In this document: in pieces, positions 21,077-21,717 of the stretch
How positions within the stretch are numbered: the stretch's first letter is position 1
How the letters are laid out: every line of letters starts with the position of its first letter
From: Anaerolineae bacterium
GTDB taxonomy: Bacteria > Chloroflexota > Anaerolineae > 4572-78 > J111
DNA: 21,717 nucleotides
Assembly: GCA_023382535.1 (NCBI GenBank)
Contig: JAHDWA010000111.1
Location: 1-21,717, forward strand
Direction: 5' to 3'
The notes under the pieces: model-generated
Database searches by the model: none
Told to the model about the DNA's origin: nothing
Seen by the model: the letters and a program-made list of their open reading frames with translations, nothing else
Translations under genes and position numbers: made by a program

Positions 21077-21717
21077 TTATTTTAGAGCATAGACAGCCAC
21101 CCCGGCCCGCTCATCTTCGTAGAGCCGGGGCAGGTAGGTCGCCAGCGTTTGCGGCGAAGGTGTATTGGCCAGATGGTGATAAACCACCAGGTACTCTATC
21201 CCCTTTTTTTGCAGCAGTTGCAGGCCAGCAGAGGTGGGAAATTTGAACATTTCATCCCGAACACGAGCGTGGTCGGCCGGGAAAAAGCCAGAGTAGCCGT
21301 TGAGCATGTCCCCCTGGAAAAAACGATTGGCCAGGAGCCAGCGTGTTGTTTGCTCAAAATCCTCCACCTTACTGCTCTGGGCAAAGGGCAGGATGACAAT
21401 TTTTGGGCGCGATGCACTTTGAACGTTGGTTGTACCTGACCTGGTGTGTTCATTGAGCCACGCTTGCCAGGGAACTGCTTCGGTCTGGATGGGGACAGGT
21501 TGGAGCGGCAGGGGCAGCGCCAGCATTTCAAAAATCGCCAGCGCGGCCGCGCTTCCCGGCAACCACTGGGGGGACCCGTGCAGCCACCGGCTCAAGTTGT
21601 GCAGGCCAAAGCCGGCCAGCAGGGCCAGATGAAGCTGGACCAGCACGGCAAAGCGGAAGGGACTCCGCAGTTGAGCAAAGCCGGGTACCCACTCTCTGAC
21701 CCATTGATAGGGCTGGA
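21077..21717 (-). CDS. Polytopic membrane protein, C-terminal part (5' truncated)
   Basis: The frame is open to the right edge of the window, so the start lies outside; 213 codons before the stop are visible. The visible part begins QWVREWVPGFAQLRSPFRFAVL, a segment typical of large GT-C-like or YfhO-like membrane proteins just before a late helix (LHLALLAGFGLHNL). About two helices follow, then a soluble, likely extracytoplasmic domain of about 140 residues with VILPFAQSS, MLNGYSGFFP and GIEYLVVYHH and the end GVAVYALK. This layout fits membrane glycosyltransferases or related proteins of envelope glycan synthesis, but the catalytic part is not visible, so this is inference. The GTG at 21646 is internal and not the start. 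It lies 74 nt upstream of the cNMP/PH gene on the same strand. Confidence 0.72.
   Translation of the reverse strand, partial: QPYQWVREWVPGFAQLRSPFRFAVLVQLHLALLAGFGLHNLSRWLHGSPQWLPGSAAALAIFEMLALPLPLQPVPIQTEAVPWQAWLNEHTRSGTTNVQSASRPKIVILPFAQSSKVEDFEQTTRWLLANRFFQGDMLNGYSGFFPADHARVRDEMFKFPTSAGLQLLQKKGIEYLVVYHHLANTPSPQTLATYLPRLYEDERAGVAVYALK

Noticed and set aside
1..21717. Defence island, prophage or biosynthetic cluster
   Set aside because: No nuclease, methylase, toxin-antitoxin pair, integrase, phage structural gene or biosynthetic enzyme set is present; the genes are housekeeping, envelope and signalling types.
1..21717. tRNA, rRNA or riboswitch genes
   Set aside because: No cloverleaf with the conserved T-loop sequence and no known riboswitch core was found by eye in the intergenic stretches; small unknown RNAs cannot be excluded.

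Overview
The window looks like chromosomal DNA of a Chloroflexota bacterium, probably Anaerolineae-like. This is an inference. It rests on the secreted seven-repeat SBBP/DUF11 protein ending in a YLPLIVK-type tail, the DUF4349 lipoprotein, the PRC-barrel, zinc-ribbon and RDD proteins, and the abundant low-complexity dispersed repeats between genes. I see no rRNA, tRNA, CRISPR array, transposase or phage gene. Both end genes are cut by the window edges.

Layout, left to right. 1-705: TerC-type membrane protein (+, cut at its 5' end), facing a two-domain PRC-barrel protein (805-1317, -). 1440-3545: a small helical protein and a two-TM, double-RCK potassium-channel-like protein with an abnormal selectivity filter (-). 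3866-5709: a translationally coupled sensor kinase and response regulator (-) behind a good promoter that overlaps a palindrome. 5884-7326: a GT-C-like polytopic protein (-), divergent from an RDD-family membrane protein (7445-8122, +). 8333-9541: a saccharopine-dehydrogenase-like oxidoreductase (-), divergent from the 892-aa secreted propeller protein (9736-12414, +). 12704-15269: an operon (-) of an eight-pair zinc-ribbon protein, a family-4 uracil-DNA glycosylase with an extra N-terminal module, and an unknown two-TM protein. 15322-17250: the tsaE-tsaB-rimI operon (-), which covers part of t6A tRNA modification plus an N-acetyltransferase. It is divergent from a metallophosphoesterase (17367-18107, +), and the two promoters stand back to back. 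18186-19208: a DUF4349 lipoprotein (+). It converges on a cNMP-binding-like/PH-domain membrane fusion (19272-21002, -) across a strong bidirectional terminator. 21077-21717: the C-terminal part of another polytopic membrane protein (-).

The most distinctive signal is not one gene. Several families of short, simple dispersed repeats lie between genes, and the same kind of sequence also sits inside coding regions without breaking frame: twice in the SBBP protein, once in the GT-C-like protein and once in rimI. Where the family fold can be recognised, the inserts fall in predicted loops or between domains. I found no convincing new multi-gene system such as a defence island. The best candidates for novelty are the in-frame repeats, the channel with a Leu-Thr-Tyr-Ala-Asp filter, and the zinc-ribbon/UDG/unknown-membrane-protein operon.
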